Shown here: positions 1 through 5,717 of the stretch, one piece after another
How the letters are laid out: every line of letters starts with the position of its first letter
Numbering within the stretch: position 1 is the first letter of the stretch
Assembly (NCBI GenBank): GCA_905197585.1
Contig: CAJJZO010000066.1
Span: 1-8,854, forward strand
DNA: 8,854 bases
Source: an uncultured Collinsella sp.
Lineage (GTDB): Bacteria; Actinomycetota; Coriobacteriia; Coriobacteriales; Coriobacteriaceae
Direction: 5' to 3'
Notes under the pieces: model-generated
Told to the model about the DNA's origin: nothing
The model's input: the letters and a program-made list of their open reading frames with translations, nothing else
Databases searched by the model: none
Program-made: the position numbers and the translations under genes

Positions 1-1
1 G

Positions 2-172
2 GCCGAGCTTGGCTTCGACACCGTCCTTCATCTGAATTCTGACGAGCTATTTAGACTTGGCGAGGAGCTTGAAGCAGTTATCGAACGATGGGCAAACTCC
101 CCCAAAGAATCAGAAGGAAAAAACAAGAAAGCCGTAGCCGTCACCCTGCGCGGCTTCCCTTGGATTCCTTAG
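2..172 (+). CDS. C-terminal end of a probable ArsR/winged-helix transcriptional regulator (5' end outside window)
   Basis: An open frame enters the window at base 2 and stops at TAG 170-172, giving 56 residues. The segment LNSDELFRLGEELEAVIERW resembles the C-terminal dimerisation helix of ArsR-like winged-helix regulators, where a Leu-x-x-Glu-Glu-Leu pattern is followed by a long amphipathic helix ending in Arg-Trp/Tyr. The final part (AVAVTLRGFPWIP) resembles the closing strand seen in some of these proteins. The DNA-binding domain itself is not in the window, so the family is inferred from the tail only. No convincing hairpin follows the stop; the nearest terminator-like structure is at 382-430. 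It could instead be another small helical protein. Confidence 0.5.
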   Translation, partial: AELGFDTVLHLNSDELFRLGEELEAVIERWANSPKESEGKNKKAVAVTLRGFPWIP

Positions 173-219
173 CTTTATATAGATTACTGTTTTTTGGATT
201 TGGGGCGTGAACAACGAAC

Positions 220-291
220 ATGCAGAATTACGTTGACCCTGAATGTGGCAACTGACTCTCTGCGATGGGGCTTGACTGTGTACGGCGGGCC
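220..291 (+). pseudogene. Decayed 5' remnant of an aldo/keto reductase gene
   Basis: From ATG 220 the frame reads MQNYVDPECGN, then a TGA stop, then LSAMGLDCVRRA. This aligns without gaps to the first 24 residues of the intact aldo/keto reductase at 2250 (MQYRVDPKSGN-R-ISALGLGCMRFP), with 13 identical positions by my count. It includes the family's N-terminal Ser-Ala-x-Gly-Leu-x-Cys strand. The stop sits where the intact gene has the Arg codon CGA, so one C-to-T transition explains it. Nucleotide identity over the 72 bases is about 64%, so this is an old paralogue, not a recent copy. Similarity ends after about 24 codons. Further along the same frame VFTEPLGNVRAP (388-423) faintly resembles VFVMEPLLGGRLA of the intact protein, but that is too weak to include. 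No good ribosome site precedes the ATG. Confidence 0.6.
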
Positions 292-381
292 GCATTAGCC
301 AGGTCGAGTTCGGGTTACGCAGCCGGAACTACCGATTGCTACGCCGGTTGGTAATCTGCCGGCATCGATTGCACATGATGG

Positions 382-430
382 ACGGGCGTCTTCACCGAGC
401 CTTTGGGCAATGTAAGGGCGCCCGTTTTTT
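382..430 (+). terminator. Terminator-like hairpin with T6 run
   Basis: ACGGGCG (382-388) is perfectly complementary to CGCCCGT (419-425), and six T residues run through 425-430. The loop is long (30 nt), which weakens the call. The T-run exists only on the plus strand, so it would end rightward transcripts from the regulator gene or from the former aldo/keto reductase. Confidence 0.45.
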
Positions 431-501
431 GTGTATGCTTGAGCTAACAGAGCGCTTACCGTGGCAGTACGCCGCGCATATGGGCGCGGGGCACACTAGT
501 T

Positions 502-526
502 CATGAGAAATAAGGTCTTTCTCGTG
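502..526 (+). promoter_or_regulatory. Leader hairpin abutting the ribosome site of the 68-residue membrane protein
   Basis: CATGAGAAA (502-510) pairs with TTTCTCGTG (518-526) over nine pairs, one of them T-G, around a 7-nt loop. The last paired base, G526, is the first G of the GGAGG ribosome site (526-530) of the gene starting at 541. The position suggests an effect on translation initiation or mRNA stability; function is inference only. Confidence 0.35.
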
Positions 527-540
527 GAGGAAGTGGTCTT

Positions 541-747
541 GTGAATGCTCGAGATATTGCCGTTGCCGCCGTCGCGTTGATGCTCGGCTGCCTTGGTCCC
601 ACGGCCGCGCTCGTCGCGGGCATGCAGGGGACATGCGGGGCTGCTCCTATCGTGGTCGGCGCGCTGATCGCGGCCACGCTGCTGGGAAGCGCAGGCGTGG
701 TTCTTTGCCGCGACGATGAGGACGAGGTGCCGGGGTCGCAACGCTAA
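541..747 (+). CDS. Small two-helix membrane protein of unknown function
   Basis: This is a 68-residue hypothetical protein with a GTG start, preceded by GGAGG at 526-530 with 10 nt spacing. Two hydrophobic segments are clear: residues about 5-28 (IAVAAVALMLGCLGPTAALVAG) and about 34-56 (APIVVGALIAATLLGSAGVVLC). They are joined by a short loop with one Cys and followed by an acidic tail (RDDEDEVPGSQR). The topology would be a helical hairpin with both ends on the same side, probably cytoplasmic given the charged tail. I do not recognise the family. It stands alone as a transcription unit, with a terminator-like hairpin upstream (382-430) and a strong one downstream (789-823). The good ribosome site and the flanking terminators argue that it is real. 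Confidence 0.6.
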   Translation: MNARDIAVAAVALMLGCLGPTAALVAGMQGTCGAAPIVVGALIAATLLGSAGVVLCRDDEDEVPGSQR

Positions 748-788
748 CTGTTGTGAGATCGGCCGCCGGTCATAGACGAAGATGAAGG

Positions 789-823
789 CCGCCGCAGGGG
801 AAAGGTTCCCTTGCGGCGGTTTT
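789..823 (+). terminator. Strong intrinsic terminator after the small membrane protein gene
   Basis: A 14-bp stem (789-802 with 806-819, one G-T pair) with a 3-nt loop is followed by TTTT at 820-823. The T-run is on the plus strand. The convergent reductase gene ends at 857, so the same stem may also halt leftward transcripts, although the minus-strand tail lacks a T-run. Confidence 0.75.
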
Positions 824-856
824 GCTGTTAAGGCTGTTGAATGCGGCGCGTCGGCG

Positions 857-1771
857 CTACCAGCTTTTCTCGATATCGCGGATGCGCCGATAGAGCCACT
901 CGTTTTGCGGTGCCTGGATATCGTGTTTGGCTGCGAGGCGGCAGATGGTGCCCGCGAACTCATCAACCTCGGTTTTGCGCCTTGCGATGCGGTCTTGAGC
1001 CATCGAGGGCATACCGGCGGGGTCGATTCCCTCGATGAGGTGCACCATTTGCGTCAGGTCTGCCTCGGTCAGTTCAACGCCCTCGGCGTTGGCGACCGCA
1101 AGCGTTTCGCGCATGGCGGAAACAAAGCAGCGACGCTGCTCGGAGCCCGGCTCCGTGGCGCTTCCGTAGGTCCCGCCGTAGGCCATGCAGGTCTGGTTGA
1201 TGCCGTCGTTGAGCATGAGTTTGGCCCACATGCGGTGGGCGATGTCGTCCTCGACGGTATGGGCGATGCCGCAGCGCGTATAGAGCTCGTCGATTGCGGT
1301 GATGGTTGCGGGGTTCGTGCCGGCCGCCGCGCCAAAGCGGATTTCGCCCGCATTGGTAAAGGTGAGCGCGCCGTTGAGAAACACGGCGTCCATGCCCTGG
1401 CAGATACCAAGAACGGTATGCTCCCAGCCAAAGCGTTCGGCAATCTTTTGCTCGCTCGTAATGCCGTTGCACAGCGAGGCGATGAGCGTGTTGGGTCCCA
1501 CGACGCGCTCCATAGTCTTGAGTGCTTGGTCGAGACCGGTGGTCTTGACTGTCAGGATGACCAGATCGGCGGGCGTCGCCTCGCTGGCACGGACGGACGT
1601 GAGATCGCAGGGCTTGCCGTTGACAGTGAGCGCATCGCCCGCGTGACGCTCAAAACGGGTGTCATCCATAACGTATTCGACGGCGTCATTGCCGAGGGCC
1701 TTGGCAATCATGCTGCCGTAGAGCAGGCCGACGCCGCCCTTGCCGATAAAAGCGACCTTGTTGATCTGCAT
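857..1771 (-). CDS. panE: 2-dehydropantoate 2-reductase (ketopantoate reductase) family protein
   Basis: This 304-residue protein belongs to the ApbA/PanE family, whose best known member makes pantoate from ketopantoate with NADPH for pantothenate and coenzyme A synthesis; it is cytosolic. Numbering from the chosen start, the N-terminal Rossmann motif is GKGGVG at 10-15, the family's LTVKT strand is at 73-77 and LCNGI at 100-104. The C-terminal domain has WAKLMLNDGINQ at 182-193, whose Lys184 matches the catalytic Lys176 of E. coli PanE, and KTEVDEFAG at 266-274, whose Glu268 matches catalytic Glu256. The start is set at ATG 1771 because GGGGAG lies 9 nt upstream; an in-frame ATG three codons earlier (1780) directly abuts that ribosome site. 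No other pantothenate genes are nearby, and many family members act on other 2-keto acids, so the substrate is less certain than the fold. Confidence 0.88.
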   Translation of the reverse strand: MQINKVAFIGKGGVGLLYGSMIAKALGNDAVEYVMDDTRFERHAGDALTVNGKPCDLTSVRASEATPADLVILTVKTTGLDQALKTMERVVGPNTLIASLCNGITSEQKIAERFGWEHTVLGICQGMDAVFLNGALTFTNAGEIRFGAAAGTNPATITAIDELYTRCGIAHTVEDDIAHRMWAKLMLNDGINQTCMAYGGTYGSATEPGSEQRRCFVSAMRETLAVANAEGVELTEADLTQMVHLIEGIDPAGMPSMAQDRIARRKTEVDEFAGTICRLAAKHDIQAPQNEWLYRRIRDIEKSW

Positions 1772-1790
1772 GTGAATCATCTCCCCATGT

Positions 1791-1816
1791 AAAAGGCGCC
1801 CGCGTAAGGGGCGCCT
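1791..1816 (-). terminator. Hairpin/terminator between the cyclase-like ORF and the ketopantoate reductase gene
   Basis: AGGCGCCC (1794-1801) and GGGCGCCT (1809-1816) form a perfect 8-bp stem with a 7-nt loop. On the minus strand it is followed by TTTT (1794-1791). It lies only 5 nt upstream of the reductase gene's GGGGAG ribosome site (1786-1781), so it can act as a terminator for the gene at 2087-1893 or as an attenuator in the reductase leader. Confidence 0.6.
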
Positions 1817-1892
1817 GATGGATTGTATGCTGCCAGGGTGATTGGTGGGTGCGCGGGGCGGCTGTTATAAAAAAGAAACGTTTGCCTGGACG

Positions 1893-2087
1893 CTACGCTG
1901 CAGGGCAGACCGCAAAGACGCGGGCGGGGTATCCGACGCCATCGCGGACCTTGGGGAAGGTGCAGAAGATGACGGCGCTCGTGGCTGGAAGCTCGTTTAG
2001 ATGGTCCATGACTTCGATCTGATAGCGGTCGACCGAGAGGATGTATTGCTCGCCGGGGTAGGGGTAGGCGTCCTCGCGTGTGGTCAC
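1893..2087 (-). CDS. Truncated cyclase/kynurenine-formamidase-like protein (C-terminal part only)
   Basis: This is a 64-residue product from a GTG start with AAAGGAG about 6 nt upstream. Residues 13-64, with EQYILSVDRYQIEVMDHLNELPA followed by KVRDGVGYPARVFAVCP, resemble the C-terminal end of the cyclase family (PF04199), where a hydrophobic helix and Asn-Leu-x-x-Leu-Pro are followed by a Gly-x-Gly-x-Pro-x-Arg-x-x-Ala strand. Full-length members have more than 200 residues and a metal-binding His-x-Gly-Thr-His-x-Asp motif near the N-terminus. None of that is present here, and an in-frame TGA lies four codons before the GTG. It is therefore probably a remnant, or a small standalone protein derived from such a domain. 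A terminator follows at 1816-1791. The family call rests on motif resemblance read by eye. Confidence 0.5.
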   Translation of the reverse strand: MTTREDAYPYPGEQYILSVDRYQIEVMDHLNELPATSAVIFCTFPKVRDGVGYPARVFAVCPAA

Positions 2088-2249
2088 GCTCGTCTCCTTT
2101 CATCGGGCTTTTTGCTGATGTTAAAGCGGTGCCGTGACGGCCTGATTTCTGCTGCGTTACGATACGTTCTCGATTGCGATTCCGATGTGTTTCGATGACG
2201 TGACGGGTTTGTTTCGCCTTGTCAGGGCTGAGATGGGAGGGGAGGGGCC

Positions 2250-3440
2250 GTGCAATATCGCGTTGACCCCAAAAGTGGTAACCGAATATCCGCTCTGGGC
2301 CTGGGCTGCATGAGGTTTCCCGGTGCGCCGGGACGTCCGGATGCGAAGACAGCCGATGCCATCATTTCCCGTGCGGTGGAGCAGGGGATTAACTACCTGG
2401 ACACGGCCTATCTCTATCCCGGCAACGAGGCTTGTGTGGGTGCGTCGCTTGAGCGATTGGGGCTGCGTGACCGGGTGTTGCTGGCGACCAAGTTGCCGCA
2501 TGCTTCGTGCAAGTGTGCGGAGGATTTCGACCGGTTCTTCGACGAGCAATTGCGCCGCCTGCGGACCGACCATATCGACTATTACCTTATGCACAACATT
2601 ACCTCGCCCGCCCAGTGGGAGCGCTTGGTGGCACTGGGCATTGAGGACTGGATCGCTCGTCAAAAGGCGGTGGGGCGCATTCGCCAGATCGGTTATTCGT
2701 ACCACGGCAGCGCGGCGGATTTCCTGACGCTGCTCGATGGATATGAGTGGGACTTTTGCCAGATCCAGTACAATTACGCTGGAGAGCGATATCAGGCGGG
2801 AACAGCGGGGCTCATGGCCGCCGCCGAGCGAGGTCTCGCGGTGTTTGTGATGGAGCCGCTGCTGGGCGGGCGTTTAGCGGGCAAGCTGCCGCCACGGGCC
2901 CGCGCTGTGCTCGATAGTGCCCGTGACCCGCATTTGCGCACTCCTGCCGCCTGGGGTCTTTCGTGGGTCTGGAATCATCCTCAGGTGACGATGCTGCTTT
3001 CGGGTATGACCGATACCGCGCAGGTGGATGAGAACGCGGCGTTGGCCGATCGGGCCCTGCCGGATTCGATGACAGCTACTCAGCTCGATGCCATCGCGCA
3101 CGTGCTGACGGAGTTTGAAAAATCGAATCGCGTGCCCTGCACGGGATGCGGTTATTGCATGCCATGTCCCAAGGGCATCAATATCCCTGGATGTTTTGCC
3201 GCCTACAACGCAAGCTATGCGCACAGCTGGTTTACGGGTCTATCGCAGTACTTTACGGCGAGCGCGGTGCGCACAAGCGAGGCCAAGCTGGTGAGCAATT
3301 GCGTCAAGTGCGGCAAATGCGCGCGCCACTGCCCGCAGCATATCGATATCCCCGAGCGTCTCGATGACGTGCGCCGACGCTTCCAGCCGGGCCCCGTAAC
3401 GGCCATGCTTAAAGTCTTCGGCAAAACACGCTCCTCATGA
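2250..3440 (+). CDS. Aldo/keto reductase with C-terminal iron-sulfur (ferredoxin-like) domain
   Basis: This 396-residue cytosolic oxidoreductase uses a GTG start behind a purine-rich site (GGGAGGGGAGGGG, 2235-2247). The N-terminal part (about 1-290) is an aldo/keto reductase barrel: SALGLGCMR at 14-22, then the expected catalytic tetrad Asp51 and Tyr56 (LDTAYLYPGNE), Lys81 (ATKLP) and His115 (LMHN). The C-terminal part has two cysteine clusters, Cys297/300/303/306 followed by Pro and Cys351/354/357/361 followed by Pro, each able to hold a [4Fe-4S] cluster. This architecture is known in the COG1453-type reductases common in anaerobes; the substrate is unknown. The stop codon lies inside the left edge of the first 88-nt conserved element, so the next gene follows closely. 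A degraded relative of its 5' end lies at 220-291. Confidence 0.9.
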   Translation: MQYRVDPKSGNRISALGLGCMRFPGAPGRPDAKTADAIISRAVEQGINYLDTAYLYPGNEACVGASLERLGLRDRVLLATKLPHASCKCAEDFDRFFDEQLRRLRTDHIDYYLMHNITSPAQWERLVALGIEDWIARQKAVGRIRQIGYSYHGSAADFLTLLDGYEWDFCQIQYNYAGERYQAGTAGLMAAAERGLAVFVMEPLLGGRLAGKLPPRARAVLDSARDPHLRTPAAWGLSWVWNHPQVTMLLSGMTDTAQVDENAALADRALPDSMTATQLDAIAHVLTEFEKSNRVPCTGCGYCMPCPKGINIPGCFAAYNASYAHSWFTGLSQYFTASAVRTSEAKLVSNCVKCGKCARHCPQHIDIPERLDDVRRRFQPGPVTAMLKVFGKTRSS

Positions 3441-3521
3441 CCCTTTTATATCTTGTGATGGAATAGTTCCTGTTTGCGGCAGAATAGGGCGATAGCAGGA
3501 ACTATTTCGCCGCAACTGATG
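3434..3521 (+). promoter_or_regulatory. Conserved 88-nt hairpin element, copy A (upstream of the Gfo/Idh/MocA gene)
   Basis: The left arm (3453-3472) pairs with the right arm (3496-3515) over 20 positions with one mismatch and three T-G pairs, around a 23-nt loop containing TTTGCGGCAGAATAGGGC. The element starts with CTCATG, overlapping the aldo/keto reductase stop codon, and ends with CTGATG, whose last G begins the next gene's GGGAGG ribosome site. Just outside the left arm is TATATC (3447-3452), a possible -10 box. It aligns without gaps to copy B at 4601-4688 (66 of 88 identical by my count). Confidence 0.7.
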
Positions 3522-3531
3522 GGAGGCTATC

Positions 3532-4551
3532 GTGGGTGACCGAGGTTTACGTAATGATTCGCGTGAGGTTCGTTGGGGCATTTTGGGCGCTGGGTACATT
3601 TCTCATCGATTTGCATCGTCGCTTAAGAAGGCCGACGGGGCACGGCTGGTGGCTGCGGCCGGCCGCACTCCTGCACATGTCGAGGAATTTTGCCGAGCGT
3701 TTTCGATCGATGCTGCGCATGGCCATGCCTCGGTCGACGATAACGGCAATGCGGCTTATGACGCGCTGATTGCCGACCCCGATGTCGACGCAATCTACTT
3801 GGCTCTTCCGCATGGCATGCATACGCGTTGGGCCTGTCGCGCGCTGCGCGCCGGAAAGGCCGTGTTGTGCGAAAAGCCGGCCGTTTTGAGTGTGGAAGAG
3901 GCTCTCTCGATTGCCTCCACCTCTCGCGAGCGCGGCGTGCTGTTTATGGAGGCGATGAAGAATCGGTTTTGCCCGATGCGCACTCGCGTGAAAGACTTGC
4001 TTGCGTCGGGTGAGCTTGGCCGTATTGTCTCGATTGAAAGCGTGCAAAAGCTCGATTACGGCGAGTCTCCTTCGGGCTATCTGCTTGATCCGTTGCAGGG
4101 CGGCTGTCTATATGACATGGGCTGCTATGCGGTCGGTTGGTTTGAGGATTTGCTCGCGGGCGCGTGCGAGGTTTCGTCCCGTGAAGTTCGCTGGCGTGAC
4201 GTATCAGGCGGCCGCGTCGATTGGGCCGACGAGATCCATATGAGCGTCGGCGGTATACCCATTCATATGGCGTGCGACGGCAAAGCAACATATGAAAGCC
4301 GCTTAACGATTGCCTGTGAGCGGGGCTCGTTGGAAATCGAGCGTCTCCATCGCCCCGAGCGCGCTCATGTGAAGTATTCCGACGGTCGAACGCTAGAAAT
4401 AAATGCCCCGTTTGAGGTCGATGATTTCTACGGCGAAATCCAGCATGCGACGCAGCTCATTCAGGCGGGGAAACTCGAGAGTCCCGTCATGCCCCTTGCC
4501 GCCACGCAGCGCTGCGCGCACATCATCGATGCGATTCGTTTGAAACTTTAG
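3532..4551 (+). CDS. Gfo/Idh/MocA family NAD(P)-dependent oxidoreductase
   Basis: This 339-residue protein starts at GTG 3532 with GGGAGG (3521-3526) 5 nt upstream. The N-terminal Rossmann fold shows WGILGAGYIS at 15-24 for the dinucleotide. CEKPAVLSVEEA at 113-124 carries the family's Glu-Lys-Pro motif, with Lys115 expected at the active site. The C-terminal substrate domain has GGCLYDMGCYAV at 190-201, with Asp195 in the conserved position. MEAMKNRFCPMR (139-150) corresponds to the Met-Glu-Ala-x-x-x-Arg-Phe-x-Pro stretch of dihydrodiol dehydrogenase-like members. These enzymes oxidise or reduce sugars, inositols and related compounds in the cytosol; the substrate here cannot be read from sequence. 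The gene sits between two copies of the 88-nt hairpin element, the first of which forms its whole upstream intergenic region. Confidence 0.88.
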   Translation: MGDRGLRNDSREVRWGILGAGYISHRFASSLKKADGARLVAAAGRTPAHVEEFCRAFSIDAAHGHASVDDNGNAAYDALIADPDVDAIYLALPHGMHTRWACRALRAGKAVLCEKPAVLSVEEALSIASTSRERGVLFMEAMKNRFCPMRTRVKDLLASGELGRIVSIESVQKLDYGESPSGYLLDPLQGGCLYDMGCYAVGWFEDLLAGACEVSSREVRWRDVSGGRVDWADEIHMSVGGIPIHMACDGKATYESRLTIACERGSLEIERLHRPERAHVKYSDGRTLEINAPFEVDDFYGEIQHATQLIQAGKLESPVMPLAATQRCAHIIDAIRLKL

Positions 4552-4556
4552 GGCGT

Positions 4557-4614
4557 GGGGGCATGGCACCAGCGCTTGGAATGCCTGGAGGCCTTTGTCC
4601 CTGATGCCCCTTTT
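4557..4614 (+). terminator. Possible terminator after the Gfo/Idh/MocA gene
   Basis: GGGGCAT (4558-4564) is complementary to ATGCCCC (4604-4610), which is followed by TTTT. The 39-nt interior can form small stems of its own. The right arm lies in the left edge of 88-nt element copy B, so the T-run could equally be part of that element. Weak call. Confidence 0.3.
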
Positions 4615-4688
4615 ATAACTTGCGGTGGAATACGGTCTGTTTGCGCCAAAATAAGGCACCAATAGACCGTATTTCACCGCAACTGATG
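4601..4688 (+). promoter_or_regulatory. Conserved 88-nt hairpin element, copy B (upstream of the endonuclease IV gene)
   Basis: The left arm (4620-4638) pairs with the right arm (4664-4682) over 19 positions with a single G-T pair. The loop TTTGCGCCAAAATAAGGC closely matches copy A. CTGATG occurs at both edges (4601-4606 and 4683-4688). TATAAC (4614-4619) just outside the left arm could be a -10 box. The AGGAGG ribosome site of the endonuclease gene starts at the next base, 4689. Four stem pairs differ from copy A by compensatory changes on both arms. Confidence 0.7.
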
Positions 4689-4703
4689 AGGAGGGAGCTG
4701 GAG

Positions 4704-5570
4704 ATGCTGACGATCGGGTGTCATCTTTCGACGACGAAGGGCTATCGGGCGATGGGGGAGACGGCGCTGTCCATTGGCGCCAATACCTTTGCGTTCTTTA
4801 CGCGCAACCCGCGCGGTGGCAAGGCAAAAGATCTTGACATGGATGACGTGGCGGCTCTGCGCGAGCTTATGGCGCAAAACGACTTTGGACCGCTGGTGGC
4901 GCATGCCCCGTATACCTATAACCCCTGCTCCGCTAAGGAGCGAGCGCGCGAGTTTGCCCTGGAGGCCATGGCCGAGGATCTGCAGCGCATGGAAGCGCTG
5001 CCCGGCAACTACTACAATTTTCATCCCGGTGCGCATGTGGGTCAGGGGGCAGACGTCGGCATTCAGATGATTGTTGATACGCTGTGCCAGGTGATGTTTG
5101 AGGGACAGCAGACGACGGTATTGCTTGAGACCATGGCCGGCAAGGGCACCGAGGTGGGCCGTAGCTTTGAAGAACTGGCGTACATTATCGAGGGCGTTGC
5201 CGCCAAGTGCCCAGAGCTGTCCGATAAGCTGGGCGTTTGTTTGGACACCTGCCATGTGAGCGATGCCGGCTACGACATCATCCATGATCTGGACGGTGTA
5301 CTCGACGAGTTCGACCGCGTGGTGGGTATCGATCGCTTGCATGCCGTACACATCAACGATTCGAAGAACCCTTGTGGCGCCCATAAAGATCGTCACGAGT
5401 GCATCGGCAAGGGATACCTTGGCAGCGAGGAATTTGGTGGCGGTATGCAGGTTATGCAGAATATTGTATCGAATGGCCATTTGCGTTCGCTGCCGTTTAT
5501 TTTGGAGACTCCGAACGAACTTGCAGGTTATGCAGCTGAAATTAGACTATTAAGGTCATTGCAGCAGTAA
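4704..5570 (+). CDS. nfo: Endonuclease IV (apurinic/apyrimidinic endonuclease)
   Basis: This 288-residue enzyme, close to the usual 280 or so, cleaves the DNA backbone 5' to abasic sites in base excision repair using a trinuclear zinc centre. All nine expected zinc ligands can be placed by comparison with E. coli Nfo: His67 (VAHAPY), His107 (NFHPGAH), Glu142 (LLETMAGKG), Asp181 and His184 (CLDTCH), His216 (HAVHINDSK), Asp229 and His231 (HKDRHE) and Glu268 (ILETP). The start is ATG 4704, giving [14 protein letters not shown], with AGGAGG at 4689-4694. A longer reading from inside the upstream hairpin would add residues that do not match the family. The upstream leader is the second copy of the 88-nt element. 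No obvious terminator follows. Confidence 0.95.
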   Translation: MLTIGCHLSTTKGYRAMGETALSIGANTFAFFTRNPRGGKAKDLDMDDVAALRELMAQNDFGPLVAHAPYTYNPCSAKERAREFALEAMAEDLQRMEALPGNYYNFHPGAHVGQGADVGIQMIVDTLCQVMFEGQQTTVLLETMAGKGTEVGRSFEELAYIIEGVAAKCPELSDKLGVCLDTCHVSDAGYDIIHDLDGVLDEFDRVVGIDRLHAVHINDSKNPCGAHKDRHECIGKGYLGSEEFGGGMQVMQNIVSNGHLRSLPFILETPNELAGYAAEIRLLRSLQQ

Positions 5571-5631
5571 TGACTGTCACAAAGTAGAGTATTCCATTCA
5601 CGTTATGGGTTTGTTTCAATCAGTTTTCTCA

Positions 5632-5660
5632 TTGCAGATTCGTAATTCCGGGTGCATAAT
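5632..5660 (+). promoter_or_regulatory. Candidate promoter of the amino-acid ABC transporter operon
   Basis: TTGCAG (5632-5637) and CATAAT (5655-5660) are separated by 17 nt and lie about 58 nt upstream of the binding-protein start. The -10 box is one base from consensus; the -35 box is weaker. Confidence 0.4.
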
Positions 5661-5677
5661 AGCCAACAGTTTTTGCA

Positions 5678-5699
5678 GACCTCTGAATCAAACGAGGTC
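5678..5699 (+). promoter_or_regulatory. Inverted repeat in the leader of the binding-protein gene
   Basis: GACCTC (5678-5683) and GAGGTC (5694-5699) form a perfect 6-bp inverted repeat with a 10-nt spacer, ending 5 nt before the AAGGAG ribosome site (5705-5710). It lies downstream of the candidate promoter, so it could be an operator or a leader hairpin. Confidence 0.3.
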
Positions 5700-5717
5700 A
5701 CCGGAAGGAGACTCATT

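Larger units (their letters stand above)
173..540. other. Intergenic region without an intact gene
   Basis: These 368 bases contain no convincing intact gene on either strand. They hold a 5' remnant of an aldo/keto reductase gene (220-291), a terminator-like hairpin with a T-run (382-430), a GC-rich six-pair inverted repeat (472-477 with 484-489, no T-run) and a hairpin that touches the ribosome site of the small membrane protein gene (502-526). I see no clear promoter with both a -35 and a -10 box. Confidence 0.6.

Noticed and set aside
782..1792. Long plus-strand open frame (336 codons) opposite the ketopantoate reductase gene
   Set aside because: Its translation shows no family motifs, while the minus strand encodes every expected motif of the reductase. 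It begins inside the terminator stem. It is a by-product of GC-rich third codon positions.
1777..2103. Alternative 108-codon minus-strand frame overlapping the cyclase-like ORF
   Set aside because: Its ATG lies at the ribosome site of the 64-residue ORF, it runs through the terminator hairpin, and its Arg/Pro/His-rich product looks like an out-of-frame translation.
4620..4703. N-terminal extension of endonuclease IV from TTG 4620 or ATG 4686
   Set aside because: The extension lies within the conserved hairpin or on the ribosome site. The family begins at the residues encoded from 4704, and AGGAGG is correctly spaced for that ATG.
5555..5574. Inverted repeat GTCATT/AATGAC around the endonuclease IV stop codon
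   Set aside because: It has only six pairs, overlaps coding sequence, and no T-run follows, so it is not supported as a terminator.
5588..5602. Sequence resembling half of an arginine-repressor box upstream of the transporter operon
   Set aside because: Only part of a degenerate AT-rich motif matches and there is no second box, so the match is what chance would give.
5652..5717. Longer N-terminus for the binding protein
   Set aside because: It would start in the candidate -10 region and destroy the lipoprotein signal peptide. ATG 5718 has AAGGAG at proper spacing.
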